Shown here: positions 1 through 7,927 of the stretch, piece by piece | Layout: every line of letters starts with the position of its first letter | Position numbering within the stretch: the stretch's first letter is position 1 | NCBI RefSeq assembly: GCF_000730665.1 | Contig: NZ_BBIV01000020.1 | Location: 18,076-82,075 of the forward strand | Origin: Pseudomonas plecoglossicida NBRC 103162 = DSM 15088 | GTDB lineage: Bacteria; Pseudomonadota; Gammaproteobacteria; Pseudomonadales; Pseudomonadaceae | Direction: 5' to 3' | DNA: 64,000 nucleotides | Notes under the pieces: generated by a model | What the model was told of the DNA's origin: nothing | The model's database searches: none | The model's input: the letters and a program-made list of their open reading frames with translations, nothing else | Translations under genes and position numbers: made by a program

Positions 1-400
1 TGGCGGGCGGTGGCGGCACATGGATGCACGCGCCGTAGTAGGGTACCAGCAGGAATTCGGTGGTACGGCCTTCCTCGCTGACTTCCAGCGGCACGATGTA
101 GCCCGGTAGTTTGATTTGCTGGCCGTCCAGTGCCTGGACCACTGGCGCATCAGGCGCTTGCTGGTGCGCGGCAGGTGCCGACTCGGCGGAAAGGGCATCG
201 CTCAACTGCGACATGTCATGCAGCGGGGTCAATTGTGGTGGGATGACGGGGGCGCCCTCGGGGATCAGCGCAGGCCAGTCCAGTTCGCGGGGTTCGGCTG
301 CCCAGAGGGGCATTGCCAGCACCAGCAGCATCCATAGCACCGGCGCAACCCTTGTGGGAGCCGGCTTGCCGGCGATGAGGCCAGTTAGTCTGTCGATCAT
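1..400 (-). CDS. DUF3299 family periplasmic protein, C-terminus beyond window
   Basis: Partial gene, last of a four-gene operon with the permease, ATPase and His-rich protein upstream. The visible 133 residues contain a signal peptide (hydrophobic stretch VAPVLWMLLVLAMPLWAA, likely cleaved before EPRELDWP) and the family motifs LPGYIVPLE and YYGACIHVPPPPA. Function is unknown; in P. aeruginosa a gene of this family closes the Zur-regulated PA4063-PA4066 operon (recalled, not searched). The start chosen is the ATG at 398-400, 9 bases after the permease stop. The first 16 or so codons are read from a REP-type palindrome (352-384), so the n-region of the signal peptide is REP-derived. A later start at the internal Met (WMLLVL) would give an unusually short signal peptide. 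Confidence 0.8.
   Translation of the reverse strand, partial: MIDRLTGLIAGKPAPTRVAPVLWMLLVLAMPLWAAEPRELDWPALIPEGAPVIPPQLTPLHDMSQLSDALSAESAPAAHQQAPDAPVVQALDGQQIKLPGYIVPLEVSEEGRTTEFLLVPYYGACIHVPPPPA
352..384. repeat. REP-type palindrome inside a coding start
   Basis: The sequence tgtgggagccggcttgccggcgatgaggcc has the same core as the other extragenic palindromes in this window. It lies between codon 6 and codon 17 of the DUF3299 gene, read antisense to its usual written form, and encodes the stretch GLIAGKPAPTR. Confidence 0.85.
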
Positions 401-409
401 GGTCAGCCC

Positions 410-1675
410 TCAGAGGTGAATCGACAAGCCATCGGCCAGTGACTGCCGATAGGCCCGCCAGGCCGGCACGCTGCCCATCAGCAAGGCTGCGCCCAGGATG
501 ATCGCCAGCAAGGTCCATTCATGCGCACTTGGCCAGGCCAGAGGCAGGTACAAGCCATAGTTGGCCTGCACATAGCCTTGCGCCAGGGCGATCCCTGCAT
601 ACAGCAGCCCAAGCCCCGCGGCGATGCCGGCAACCGCCAGTGCCAATGCTTCAAGCACCAGCAACCCGGCGATATGCCAAGGCCGAGCTCCAACCGAACG
701 CAAGATCGCCATCTCCCGGCGCCGCTCGTTGAGGCTGGTGAGAATGGCCGTGAGCATGCCGATCAAGCCGGTCAGCACCACGAACAGCGACACCACGAAC
801 AGCGCCTGCTCGGCCGTGCCCATCAGGCTCCACAGCTCCTGCAGCGCCACCCCAGGCAGGATCGCCAGCAATGGCTCGTTGCGGTATTCGTTGATTTCGC
901 GCTGCACGCTGAAGGTTGCGATCTTGCTGTTCAGTCCGAGCATGAACGCGGTGATGGCGGCCGGTTGCAGGTCCATGGTGCGGGCCTGTTCGGCGCTGAT
1001 GCGCCCGGCGCCACGGGCCGGCACGCCGTTGTGCCAGTCGATGTGGATGGCTTCCATCCCCCCGAGGCTGATATGCAGGGTGCGGTCGACGGGCGTGCCG
1101 GTGCGCGCGAGTACACCGACCACGGTAAACGGCTTGTCGTCATGCTTGACCAGGCTGATCGCGGCCACGCCATGGGCCAGCACCAGCTTGTCGCCAAGCC
1201 TGTAGTGCAGCGCCTCGGCCACTTCGGCCCCGAGCACGACTTCGAACGGGTCATCGGCGAAGGCGCGGCCCTGGCTCAGCGCCAGGTGCTGACGGCGGCC
1301 GTACTGGTAATGGCTGAAGTAGTCGCCGGTGGTGCCCATCACCCGGTAGCCGCGGTGCGAATCGCCCAGCGAGATCGGGATCGCCCATTTCACCCGTGGG
1401 TCCTGGGCGTAGTGTTGATAGCTGTCCCAGCGGATGCTGTTGGTGGCATTGCCGATGCGGAACACCGAGTACAGCAGCAGGTTGACCGAGCCCGAGCGGG
1501 CGCCAACGATCAGGTCGGTGCCGCTGATGGTGCTGGCGAAACTGGCGCGGGCCTCGGTGCGCACGCGCTCGACGGCCAGCAGCAGGCACACCGACAGGGC
1601 GATGGCAAAGGCCGTGAGGAAGGCCGTGAAACGTCGGTTGGCCAGGCTGGCCAGGGCAAGGCGAAGCAGGTACAT
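410..1675 (-). CDS. ABC transporter permease, FtsX/MacB-like
   Basis: A 421-residue inner-membrane permease. It has one N-terminal membrane segment (about residues 17-35), a long periplasmic MacB-type domain (about 40-270), and three C-terminal segments (about 290-410) typical of the FtsX fold. The start overlaps the stop of the ATPase gene (ATG 1673-1675), indicating translational coupling. Such permeases usually do not import small molecules but couple ATP hydrolysis to work on envelope lipids or proteins, as in LolCDE and MacB. With a His-rich periplasmic partner and a Zur-like operator upstream, the system probably supports zinc acquisition or envelope function under zinc limitation. The homologue is PA4065 of P. 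aeruginosa (from memory). The substrate cannot be told from sequence. Confidence 0.88.
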   Translation of the reverse strand: MYLLRLALASLANRRFTAFLTAFAIALSVCLLLAVERVRTEARASFASTISGTDLIVGARSGSVNLLLYSVFRIGNATNSIRWDSYQHYAQDPRVKWAIPISLGDSHRGYRVMGTTGDYFSHYQYGRRQHLALSQGRAFADDPFEVVLGAEVAEALHYRLGDKLVLAHGVAAISLVKHDDKPFTVVGVLARTGTPVDRTLHISLGGMEAIHIDWHNGVPARGAGRISAEQARTMDLQPAAITAFMLGLNSKIATFSVQREINEYRNEPLLAILPGVALQELWSLMGTAEQALFVVSLFVVLTGLIGMLTAILTSLNERRREMAILRSVGARPWHIAGLLVLEALALAVAGIAAGLGLLYAGIALAQGYVQANYGLYLPLAWPSAHEWTLLAIILGAALLMGSVPAWRAYRQSLADGLSIHL

Positions 1676-2385
1676 CAGGCCTCCCGGGGCTTGGCGGCGC
1701 GGTTGAGCTCGGCCAGCGACAGATGGCGGTCGAACAGTGGCGCGAGGCTCTGGTCATGGCTGACGAACAGCAGGCTGGAGCCAGCCGCCCGGCATTCGGC
1801 GAACAGCAGGCGGATGAAGGTTTCGCGGGTGTCGGCGTCCAGCGCCGAAGTCGGTTCGTCGGCGATGACCAGCTCGGGCTGGCCGATCAGGGCGCGGGCA
1901 GCGGCGACTCGCTGCTGTTGGCCGATCGACAGGCTGTCGGCGCGCCGTGCGAGCAGCAGCGGGTCGTCCAGGCCCAGGTGGGCAAGCAGCAACGTGGCGG
2001 CCTGGTGCACACTGCCATGCCGTTGCCGCGCACGCTCGGCGCGGCTGCGCGAAAAGCGGCAGGGCAGCTCGACGTTTTCACGCACCGACAGGAACGGCAG
2101 CAGGTTGAACTGCTGGAAGATGTAGCCGGTATGGTCGACCCGGAAGCGGTCACGCGCCCCTTGCCCCAGGTTGGCCAGGTCCTGCCCGAGCAAGCGGATG
2201 CGGCCCTGGCCCGGCAGGTTCACCCCGCCGAGCAGGCCCAGCAGCGTGGTCTTGCCGCTGCCACTGGGGCCCTTGAGGAACAAGGATTCGCCGGCCTCCA
2301 GGCGCAGCGCAGGGATGTCCAGCAGCGGGCTCTGGCCCGGCCAGGCGAACACCAGGTCATGCAGTTCGATCAACGGCTGGCGCAT
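1675..2385 (-). CDS. ABC transporter ATP-binding protein, LolD/MacB class
   Basis: A 236-residue ATPase with Walker A GPSGSGKT at about residues 39-46 and Walker B LVIADEPTSALD followed by a switch-histidine motif (FVSHD). The signature motif reads LSIGQQQR rather than the usual LSGGQ, a mild departure seen in some export-type ATPases. Length and motifs fit the LolD/MacB/FtsE group that pairs with FtsX-fold permeases, and the next gene encodes such a permease with overlapping start and stop. It probably energises the permease at 410-1675. It starts directly after the His-rich protein gene ends (2386), so the genes are cotranscribed. Confidence 0.9.
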   Translation of the reverse strand: MRQPLIELHDLVFAWPGQSPLLDIPALRLEAGESLFLKGPSGSGKTTLLGLLGGVNLPGQGRIRLLGQDLANLGQGARDRFRVDHTGYIFQQFNLLPFLSVRENVELPCRFSRSRAERARQRHGSVHQAATLLLAHLGLDDPLLLARRADSLSIGQQQRVAAARALIGQPELVIADEPTSALDADTRETFIRLLFAECRAAGSSLLFVSHDQSLAPLFDRHLSLAELNRAAKPREA

Positions 2386-2955
2386 TCAGAAAGCGACCAC
2401 GGCCTTGGCCGGCGAGGTTTCCAGGCCTTTCTGCCCGTTCGGGCCGATCAGTTGCACGTTGATCTTCTGCGTGGCGGGGAAGGCCTTGAACAATGGCGAG
2501 AGGTCGATCTGGGTGAGCTTCTCGGGCGTTGCGCAGTTCAGCTGGTAGTGAGCACCGATATCGCTGTGCTGATGGTCGTGTTCGTGTTCATCGTCGTCGT
2601 CATCGGCCTTTGCCGCGTCACCGAACAGTGGGCTTTGCAGCTCCTGGGCGTCTGGCGTGCAGCCTGCGGCAGCGGCCAGGCCGAACAGCTTCAGCGGCTG
2701 CTCGAGTTGCTGGCGCACGGCGGCCACCTTGGCCTTGTCGGCATCGCTGGTGGCGGCATGTTCGAAGCCGACCAGGTTCATCGCCGGGCTGTCCAGTTCC
2801 AGTTCCAGGGTGTTGCCGTCGAGCACGGCGTTGAGCTTGGCTACCCCGTGTTCGTGGGCGCCAAGGGTGCCATGGACGTGATCGTGGTCTTCGTGGGCAT
2901 GGGCCGAGGCGAAAGGCAGCAGGGCGATGGGCAGGGCGAGCAGCAGGCGACGCAT
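2386..2955 (-). CDS. DUF2796/ZrgA-like histidine-rich periplasmic metal-binding protein
   Basis: A 189-residue secreted protein. The start at 2953-2955 (MRRLLLALPIALLPF) gives a good signal peptide cleaved after SAHA; an ATG 99 bases upstream would bury it. The mature N-terminus is dense in His and acidic residues (HEDHDHVHG, then GAHEHG), and a second cluster lies mid-protein (DDDDDEHEHDHQHSD), as expected for zinc capture. The family is DUF2796, whose Vibrio member ZrgA is zinc-repressed. It is the first gene of the ABC operon and is preceded by a probable Zur operator. Role inferred: a periplasmic zinc-binding component acting with the ABC system. Confidence 0.85.
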   Translation of the reverse strand: MRRLLLALPIALLPFASAHAHEDHDHVHGTLGAHEHGVAKLNAVLDGNTLELELDSPAMNLVGFEHAATSDADKAKVAAVRQQLEQPLKLFGLAAAAGCTPDAQELQSPLFGDAAKADDDDDEHEHDHQHSDIGAHYQLNCATPEKLTQIDLSPLFKAFPATQKINVQLIGPNGQKGLETSPAKAVVAF

Positions 2956-2989
2956 GAACGACTCCAGGGCGGGCTGGTAAGGATTTGGT

Positions 2990-3004
2990 AATGTTATAAC
3001 AATT
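2990..3004. promoter_or_regulatory. probable Zur operator
   Basis: The dyad aatgttataacaatt has the core gttataac and lies 35-49 bases upstream of the His-rich protein start. The left half matches the gammaproteobacterial Zur half-site (AAATGTTATA); the right half is shifted by a few bases. The context of a zinc-type operon supports the assignment. Confidence 0.6.
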
Positions 3005-3086
3005 TTTCCTGGCCTTGCCAGCGCTGTGGTACAGGTTTCATGTTGCGGTAGCATGGGGGCATCGAACTGAGCTCAGGGAACCCATC

Positions 3087-3428
3087 GTGAGAATTCGTGG
3101 ACAGATTGGTGACTGGCCGGTGGATCTGACCATCGAGCTGGAGCCGGCGGAGTGGGCGCAGCTGGGGCGGCAGATCGCAGCGCCGGTGACGGGTGACGCT
3201 GTGCCGACGGCTACGGCGCCGCCGCGTCAGGATGACGGGCAGTGGCTGGCGGCGCGCGACGTGTTGCGCCAGGCGGGGCGGATGGATGGCCCGCAGCTGC
3301 TCGACCGGCTCGAAGGGCTGACGGGGAGTACGGCGGCGGGCAAGCGGCTGCTGGTGCGGTTGCGGCACAGCAGTGACGTGAAGGTGGAAAGTGGCGCGGA
3401 TGCGCCGGTGTATCAGTGGATCGGGTGA
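3087..3428 (+). CDS. small conserved hypothetical protein
   Basis: A 113-residue cytoplasmic protein, MRIRGQIGDWPVDLTIELE at its start, with no signal peptide or membrane segment. It is divergent from the zinc operon. I chose the GTG at 3087 because the recognisable protein begins there and a purine-rich stretch (cagggaa) precedes it; an upstream start at 3015 would cover the promoter region. The C-terminal half is charged (ARDVLRQAGRMDGPQLLDRLEG). I do not recognise a function. It may share the intergenic control region with the divergent zinc operon, so zinc control is possible but unproven. Confidence 0.7.
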   Translation: MRIRGQIGDWPVDLTIELEPAEWAQLGRQIAAPVTGDAVPTATAPPRQDDGQWLAARDVLRQAGRMDGPQLLDRLEGLTGSTAAGKRLLVRLRHSSDVKVESGADAPVYQWIG

Positions 3429-3440
3429 GGGTGCCTGGAC

Positions 3441-3473
3441 CGGCCCTATCGCCGGCAAGCCGGCGATGAGGCC
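3441..3473. repeat. single REP palindrome between convergent genes
   Basis: The sequence atcgccggc-aa-gccggcgat forms a perfect hairpin. It lies between the ends of the small hypothetical gene (3428) and the thioredoxin gene (3482), where it may stop transcription from both sides. Confidence 0.85.
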
Positions 3474-3481
3474 AGTACTGA

Positions 3482-4354
3482 TCAGAACAGGGCGGCAGAC
3501 AGCTTGCGACGGTACACACCCACCAACGGGTGATCGCCACCCAGCAACTCGAACACCTGCAGCATCGCCTTCTGCGGCAACCCGTTTTCATACCCGCGGT
3601 TACGCTGGAACAGCTTCAACAGCCCGTCCAGCGCCGCCTCATATTGCTGGCGTGCCAACTGCTGAATGCTCAACTGATAAGCCGCCTCGTCATCCTGCGG
3701 GTTCTGCGCCAGGCGGCTCTTGAGCTCGGCGACTTCCGGCAGGCTGTCGGCCTGGCGCAGGAAGGTCAGCTGTGCCTTGGCACCGGCCAGGGCGGCCTTG
3801 TGTTCGTCGGTCTTGACCGCGTCCAGCACCACCTGGGCCTCGCCCAGTTCACCACGCTCGGCGAGGCAGCGGGCATACAGGATCAACCCTTCGGCATTGC
3901 TGTTGTCTTCGCTCAACAGCTGCTGCAGCGTGGCTTCTGCCTCGGCGAAGCGGCTTTCGGCGAACAGCGCCTTGGCCTGCTCCAGGGGCGACGCGGCGGG
4001 GGCGGCGGGCATCTGCACATGCGGCTCGAGCATGGCACGGATCGCCGATTCAGGCTGGGCACCGGCAAAACCGTCGACTGGCTGGCCATCCTTGAACAGC
4101 ACCACGGTCGGCAGGCTGCGAATGCCGAACTGGGCAACCACCTGCTGCTCGACGTCGCAGTTGATCTTGGCCAGCAGCAGTTCGCCCTGGTAGCCCTCGG
4201 TAATCTTCGCCAGCAGCGGCATCAGCGCCTTGCACGGCGCACACCATTCGGCCCAGAAGTCCACCAGGACCGGTTTGTGAAAGGAGTTCTCGATCACCAA
4301 CTGCTGGAAGGTGGCATCGGTGGCATCGAAGATGTAAGGCGTATCTTGGGTCAT
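3482..4354 (-). CDS. cnoX: thioredoxin-domain chaperone, CnoX/YbbN family
   Basis: A 290-residue cytoplasmic protein: thioredoxin fold at about 5-115 with motif WAEWCAPCKAL, then TPR-like helices at about 125-285 ending in GGDHPLVGVYRRKLSAALF. The two-part architecture and length match CnoX (YbbN), the redox chaperone that holds proteins during chlorine stress and passes them to DnaK or GroEL. The E. coli protein lacks the full CxxC, whereas here both cysteines (Cys-Ala-Pro-Cys) are present, so this copy may also be redox-active. It is a single-gene unit on the minus strand, convergent with the small gene at 3087-3428. Confidence 0.9.
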   Translation of the reverse strand: MTQDTPYIFDATDATFQQLVIENSFHKPVLVDFWAEWCAPCKALMPLLAKITEGYQGELLLAKINCDVEQQVVAQFGIRSLPTVVLFKDGQPVDGFAGAQPESAIRAMLEPHVQMPAAPAASPLEQAKALFAESRFAEAEATLQQLLSEDNSNAEGLILYARCLAERGELGEAQVVLDAVKTDEHKAALAGAKAQLTFLRQADSLPEVAELKSRLAQNPQDDEAAYQLSIQQLARQQYEAALDGLLKLFQRNRGYENGLPQKAMLQVFELLGGDHPLVGVYRRKLSAALF

Positions 4355-4385
4355 CGCGACTCTCGCAAACTCGTGTATGGCACCA

Positions 4386-5045
4386 CTATAAGGTCTCGCG
4401 ACTGGCGTGGTACAGGCTGACCCGGCGGAATTCGTGCGGTTCGGCCAGGTCCGGCAAGGTCAGGGCCTCGAGCACGCCCAGTTGCCGGTACAGCGGGTGG
4501 CTGAAGTCGCGTACCCGCGAGTCGGCCACCAACGCCTGGCGGCCACGGCTGAGAAAGGCATCGAGCAACGGCAGGTTGGCGCGGTCGTAGAGCACATCGG
4601 CGACCAGGATCAAGTCGAAACGGTCCGCCTCGGCGAAGAAGTCGTCGCTGTAGCCAAGCGTCACGCCGTTGAGCTGGGCATTGGCGCGGCAGGCGTGCAG
4701 GGCCAGCGGGTCAAGGTCGCAGGCCACGACTTCCAGCGCGCCGGCACGGGCGGCAGCGATGCCGGCAATGCCCGAGCCGGCACCAAAGTCCAGCACGCGT
4801 TTGCCGGCGACCCATTCGGGGTGAGCAGCCAGGTAGCGGGCCATGGCCAGGCCGCTGGCCCAGCAGAAGCTCCAGTACGGCGGCTCTTCAAGAATGCGCC
4901 GGGTTTCTTCGCTGCTGAAGGCGCGGTCCATGTTCTGGTCGTCGACCAGCCACAGCTTGAGCTCGCACTCGGGCAGATCGCTGACCACCAGGCGCGCTTC
5001 GCCGATCAGGCCGCTCAGGGCCTGCTGCAGAGCCAGCGGCGCCAC
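4386..5045 (-). CDS. class I SAM-dependent methyltransferase, ETFB/METTL20-like
   Basis: A 219-residue methyltransferase. The SAM-binding motif [20 protein letters not shown] sits near residues 89-108, followed by the acidic loop ACDLDPLA and the motif [11 protein letters not shown]. The N-terminal [11 protein letters not shown] and [11 protein letters not shown] stretches resemble the family that methylates lysines of the electron-transfer flavoprotein beta subunit, so the substrate is probably a protein rather than a nucleic acid. It starts immediately after the lipoprotein gene stop (5046), so the two are cotranscribed. Substrate assignment is by family resemblance only. Confidence 0.82.
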   Translation of the reverse strand: MAPLALQQALSGLIGEARLVVSDLPECELKLWLVDDQNMDRAFSSEETRRILEEPPYWSFCWASGLAMARYLAAHPEWVAGKRVLDFGAGSGIAGIAAARAGALEVVACDLDPLALHACRANAQLNGVTLGYSDDFFAEADRFDLILVADVLYDRANLPLLDAFLSRGRQALVADSRVRDFSHPLYRQLGVLEALTLPDLAEPHEFRRVSLYHASRETL

Positions 5046-5498
5046 TTACGGTGCCTTCTCGAAACGCAGCGGGCCGGTGGCCTGGTTCTGCGCCTGGACG
5101 ATGCGTACCGGCGGCAGGTGCATGATCAGCTGGCCCGAGCTGCTGGCGCGGCCACGTAGCTCGACCCGTGCCCCGGCAGGGAAGGCCTCGGGGTTGAAGC
5201 GCAATTGGTAGGGCAGGTCCTGGCCGGTGCCGGTCAGCGTGCTGCTGGCCAGCAACTGCTGCGGCCGGTCGCGCTCGTCGATGACCAGCAGCGCCAGCTC
5301 CACATCGGCACCGGCCGGAATGTTCAGCAAGGTGCCGCTCAGTTCACGCTGGTAGGCTGGCAACGGGCCCAGTGGCAGGGGCTTCTTCGCTACCTTGGCT
5401 GGTGCTGGCGCGGGTACTTGTTCGGTCTTGGGCTGGTCGCTGCCGCAGGCAGCGAGCAGGGCGGTGCAGCACAGCACGGCGAGCACGCGAAAATGCAT
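5046..5498 (-). CDS. YbaY-family lipoprotein
   Basis: A 150-residue lipoprotein. The signal peptide [20 protein letters not shown] ends in the lipobox LLAAC, so the mature protein starts at Cys18 and, with Gly at +2, is expected in the outer membrane. A short Pro/Ala/Lys linker leads to a beta-sandwich YbaY domain ([39 protein letters not shown]). The family function is unclear. It is the first gene of a two-gene operon with the methyltransferase and is divergent from nrdR. Confidence 0.85.
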   Translation of the reverse strand: MHFRVLAVLCCTALLAACGSDQPKTEQVPAPAPAKVAKKPLPLGPLPAYQRELSGTLLNIPAGADVELALLVIDERDRPQQLLASSTLTGTGQDLPYQLRFNPEAFPAGARVELRGRASSSGQLIMHLPPVRIVQAQNQATGPLRFEKAP

Positions 5499-5546
5499 TG
5501 GGAAGTCCTTGGCGGGCAGAATTGCATGGATGTTAACCCCTTTGGC

Positions 5547-5574
5547 TTGTCTTGCCAGTGCAATGCGCTACCAT
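5547..5574 (+). promoter_or_regulatory. candidate sigma70 promoter for nrdR-rib operon
   Basis: TTGTCT (5547-5552), a 16-base spacer and TACCAT (5569-5574) lie 30 bases before the nrdR start. It is the only reasonable hexamer pair in the gap between the divergent lipoprotein gene and nrdR. Assigned by eye. Confidence 0.4.
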
Positions 5575-5603
5575 GGCCCTCCCTTTTTTTGTTGCCTGCC
5601 ACC

Positions 5604-6068
5604 ATGCACTGTCCCTTTTGCGGTGCCAACGACACCAAGGTCATCGACTCGCGCCTGGTCGCCGAGGGCGAGCAAGTGCGCCGCCGTCGCGAGTGCGTGG
5701 CGTGCGGCGAGCGTTTCACCACCTTCGAAACCGCCGAGCTGGTGCTGCCCCGGCTGATCAAGCAGGACGGCACGCGCCAGCCCTTCGATGAAGACAAGCT
5801 GCGAGCCGGCATGCAGCGCGCGCTGGAGAAACGCCCGGTCAGCGTCGAGCGCCTTGAAGCGGCGCTGGCGCACATCAAGAGCCGGCTGCGCGCGACAGGC
5901 GAGCGCGAGGTCAAGTCGCTGGTGGTCGGCGAGCTGGTGATGGCCGAGCTGCGCAAGCTCGATGAAGTGGCCTACATCCGCTTCGCTTCGGTTTACCGGC
6001 GCTTCCAGGACCTCGACGAATTCCGCGAAGAAATCGACCGCCTGGCCCGGGAGCCGGCTAAAGAGTGA
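5604..6068 (+). CDS. nrdR: transcriptional repressor NrdR
   Basis: A 154-residue nucleotide-sensing repressor of ribonucleotide reductase genes, full family length. The N-terminal zinc ribbon is complete (Cys3, Cys6, Cys31, Cys34 in MHCPFCGAN and CVACGERF), followed by the ATP-cone domain ([21 protein letters not shown]). The ATG at 5604 is fixed by the zinc ribbon; the frame is open further upstream but that part is antisense to the lipoprotein gene. The nrdR-ribD linkage is widespread in proteobacteria. The stop overlaps the GTG that precedes ribD. Confidence 0.97.
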   Translation: MHCPFCGANDTKVIDSRLVAEGEQVRRRRECVACGERFTTFETAELVLPRLIKQDGTRQPFDEDKLRAGMQRALEKRPVSVERLEAALAHIKSRLRATGEREVKSLVVGELVMAELRKLDEVAYIRFASVYRRFQDLDEFREEIDRLAREPAKE

Positions 6069-6070
6069 AC

Positions 6071-7201
6071 ATGCCGAGCCAGACCGCGATCCTCGACGCC
6101 CACTACATGGCCCGTGCCCTCGAGCTGGCGCGCAAGGGTGTGTACACCACCCACCCCAACCCGCGCGTGGGTTGTGTGATCGTGCGCGATGGCGAGGTGG
6201 TCGGCGAGGGCTGGCATGAGCGCGCCGGCGAACCGCATGCCGAGGTGCATGCCTTGCGCCAGGCGGGTGAACGCGCCCGCGGTGCCTGTGCCTACGTGAC
6301 CCTTGAACCGTGCAGCCACCATGGCCGCACGCCGCCGTGCGCCGAGGCGTTGGTCAAGGCGGGTGTGGCGCGAGTGGTCGCCGCCATGCAGGACCCCAAT
6401 CCGCAAGTTGCCGGGCAAGGCCTGCGGCGCCTGGCCGAGGCCGGCATCGAGGTCGCCAGCGGCGTGCTCGAAGCCGAGGCCCGAGCCCTCAACCCTGGCT
6501 TTCTCAAACGCATGGAACACGGCGTGCCGTTCGTCCGCGCCAAGCTGGCGATGAGCCTGGATGGCCGCACAGCCATGGCCAGCGGCGAAAGCCAGTGGAT
6601 CACCGGCCCTGCCGCCCGCTCTGCGGTGCAGCGCCTGCGCGCCCGTTCCAGCGTGGTGCTGACCAGCGCCGCCAGCGTACTGGCCGACAATGCGCGGATG
6701 ACCGTGCGTGGCGCCGAACTGGGCCTGGATGCCGAGACTACCGCCCTGGCGCTGAGCCGCCCGCCATTGCGCGTACTGGTCGACGGCCGCCTGCGCCTGC
6801 CGCTGGACGCCCCGTTCTTCCAGGCCGGCTCGGCGCTGGTGGTGACCGCCTGCAACGATGACTCGCGTTACGCCGAAGCTGGCCACGAACTGCTGAGCCT
6901 GCCCGGCAGCGACGGGCAGGTCGACCTGCCTGCTCTGCTGCAGGCGCTGGCGGCCCGCGGCGTCAACGAAATCCTGCTGGAGGCTGGCGCCGGCCTGGTC
7001 GGCGCCTTCGCCTGCCAGGGCCTGATCGACGAATACCAGCTGTTCGTCGCCGGCACCTTCCTCGGCTCCCAGGCCCGCCCGCTGCTGGACTGGCCTCTGG
7101 CGAAAATGAGCGAAGCACCCCGGCTGAAAATTACCGAAATGCGCGCAGTGGGCGATGACTGGCGGGTCACGGCCATCCCTCTGCCGGCACCCGGCGTATA
7201 A
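6071..7201 (+). CDS. ribD: bifunctional riboflavin biosynthesis deaminase/reductase RibD
   Basis: A 376-residue enzyme catalysing the second and third steps after GTP cyclohydrolase II. The N-terminal deaminase domain has the zinc motif HAEVHAL (His56, Glu58) and PCSHHGRTPPC (Cys81, Cys90). The C-terminal reductase domain (about 150-370) has KLAMSLDGRTA and GGxG-like turns. A GTG at 6065 overlapping the nrdR stop could also serve as start and would add two residues; I prefer the ATG. Second gene of the nrdR-rib-nusB operon. Confidence 0.96.
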   Translation: MPSQTAILDAHYMARALELARKGVYTTHPNPRVGCVIVRDGEVVGEGWHERAGEPHAEVHALRQAGERARGACAYVTLEPCSHHGRTPPCAEALVKAGVARVVAAMQDPNPQVAGQGLRRLAEAGIEVASGVLEAEARALNPGFLKRMEHGVPFVRAKLAMSLDGRTAMASGESQWITGPAARSAVQRLRARSSVVLTSAASVLADNARMTVRGAELGLDAETTALALSRPPLRVLVDGRLRLPLDAPFFQAGSALVVTACNDDSRYAEAGHELLSLPGSDGQVDLPALLQALAARGVNEILLEAGAGLVGAFACQGLIDEYQLFVAGTFLGSQARPLLDWPLAKMSEAPRLKITEMRAVGDDWRVTAIPLPAPGV

Positions 7202-7243
7202 TGCCGGGCTTGCCCCGCGCAACCCGTTTCTGAGGAAGACTCC

Positions 7244-7909
7244 ATGTTCACCGGCATCATCGAATCCATCGGCACCATCGGCAGCATGACCCCCAAGGGC
7301 GGCGACGTGCGCGTGTATGTCGAGACCGGCAAGCTCGACCTGGGTGACGTCAAGCTCGGCGACAGCATTGCCGTCAACGGCGTGTGCCTGACCGCGGTCG
7401 AACTGCCGGGCAATGGCTTCTGGGCCGACGTCAGCGTCGAGACCCTCAAACGCACTGCCTTCATCGACCTCAAGCGCGGCAGCAAGGTCAACCTGGAAAA
7501 GGCCCTGACCCCGACCACCCGCCTGGGCGGCCACCTGGTCAGCGGCCATGTCGACGGCGTCGGCGAAATCATCTCGCGCAGCGATAACGCCCGCGCCATC
7601 CAGTTCCGCGTGCGTGCGCCCAAGGAGCTGGCCAAGTACATCGCCCACAAGGGGTCGATCACCGTCGACGGCACCAGCCTGACGGTCAATGAGGTCAATG
7701 GCGCTGAGTTCGAGCTGACCATCGTCCCGCACACCCTGTCCGAAACCATCATGGCCGACTACCGCGCAGGGCGTCGGGTAAACCTTGAGGTCGACCTGCT
7801 GGCCCGTTACCTGGAGCGCTTGCTGCTGGGTGACAAGGCCGCCGAACCGAGCAAGGGCAGTGGCATCACCGAAAGCTTCCTGGCCGCCAACGGCTTCTTG
7901 AAATCCTGA
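7244..7909 (+). CDS. ribE: riboflavin synthase alpha subunit
   Basis: A 221-residue enzyme (also called ribC) that dismutates two lumazines to riboflavin. It has the two tandem lumazine-binding barrels: MFTGIIESIGTIG with GDSIAVNGVCLTA, and the repeat GHVDGVGEI with GSITVDGTSLTVNEV. The N-terminal MFTGII is diagnostic. A Shine-Dalgarno (gaggaa) precedes the ATG. Cotranscribed with ribD upstream and ribBX downstream, and works with ribH at the end of the operon. Confidence 0.97.
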   Translation: MFTGIIESIGTIGSMTPKGGDVRVYVETGKLDLGDVKLGDSIAVNGVCLTAVELPGNGFWADVSVETLKRTAFIDLKRGSKVNLEKALTPTTRLGGHLVSGHVDGVGEIISRSDNARAIQFRVRAPKELAKYIAHKGSITVDGTSLTVNEVNGAEFELTIVPHTLSETIMADYRAGRRVNLEVDLLARYLERLLLGDKAAEPSKGSGITESFLAANGFLKS

Positions 7910-7927
7910 TTGAGAAGGGGGTGCCGC

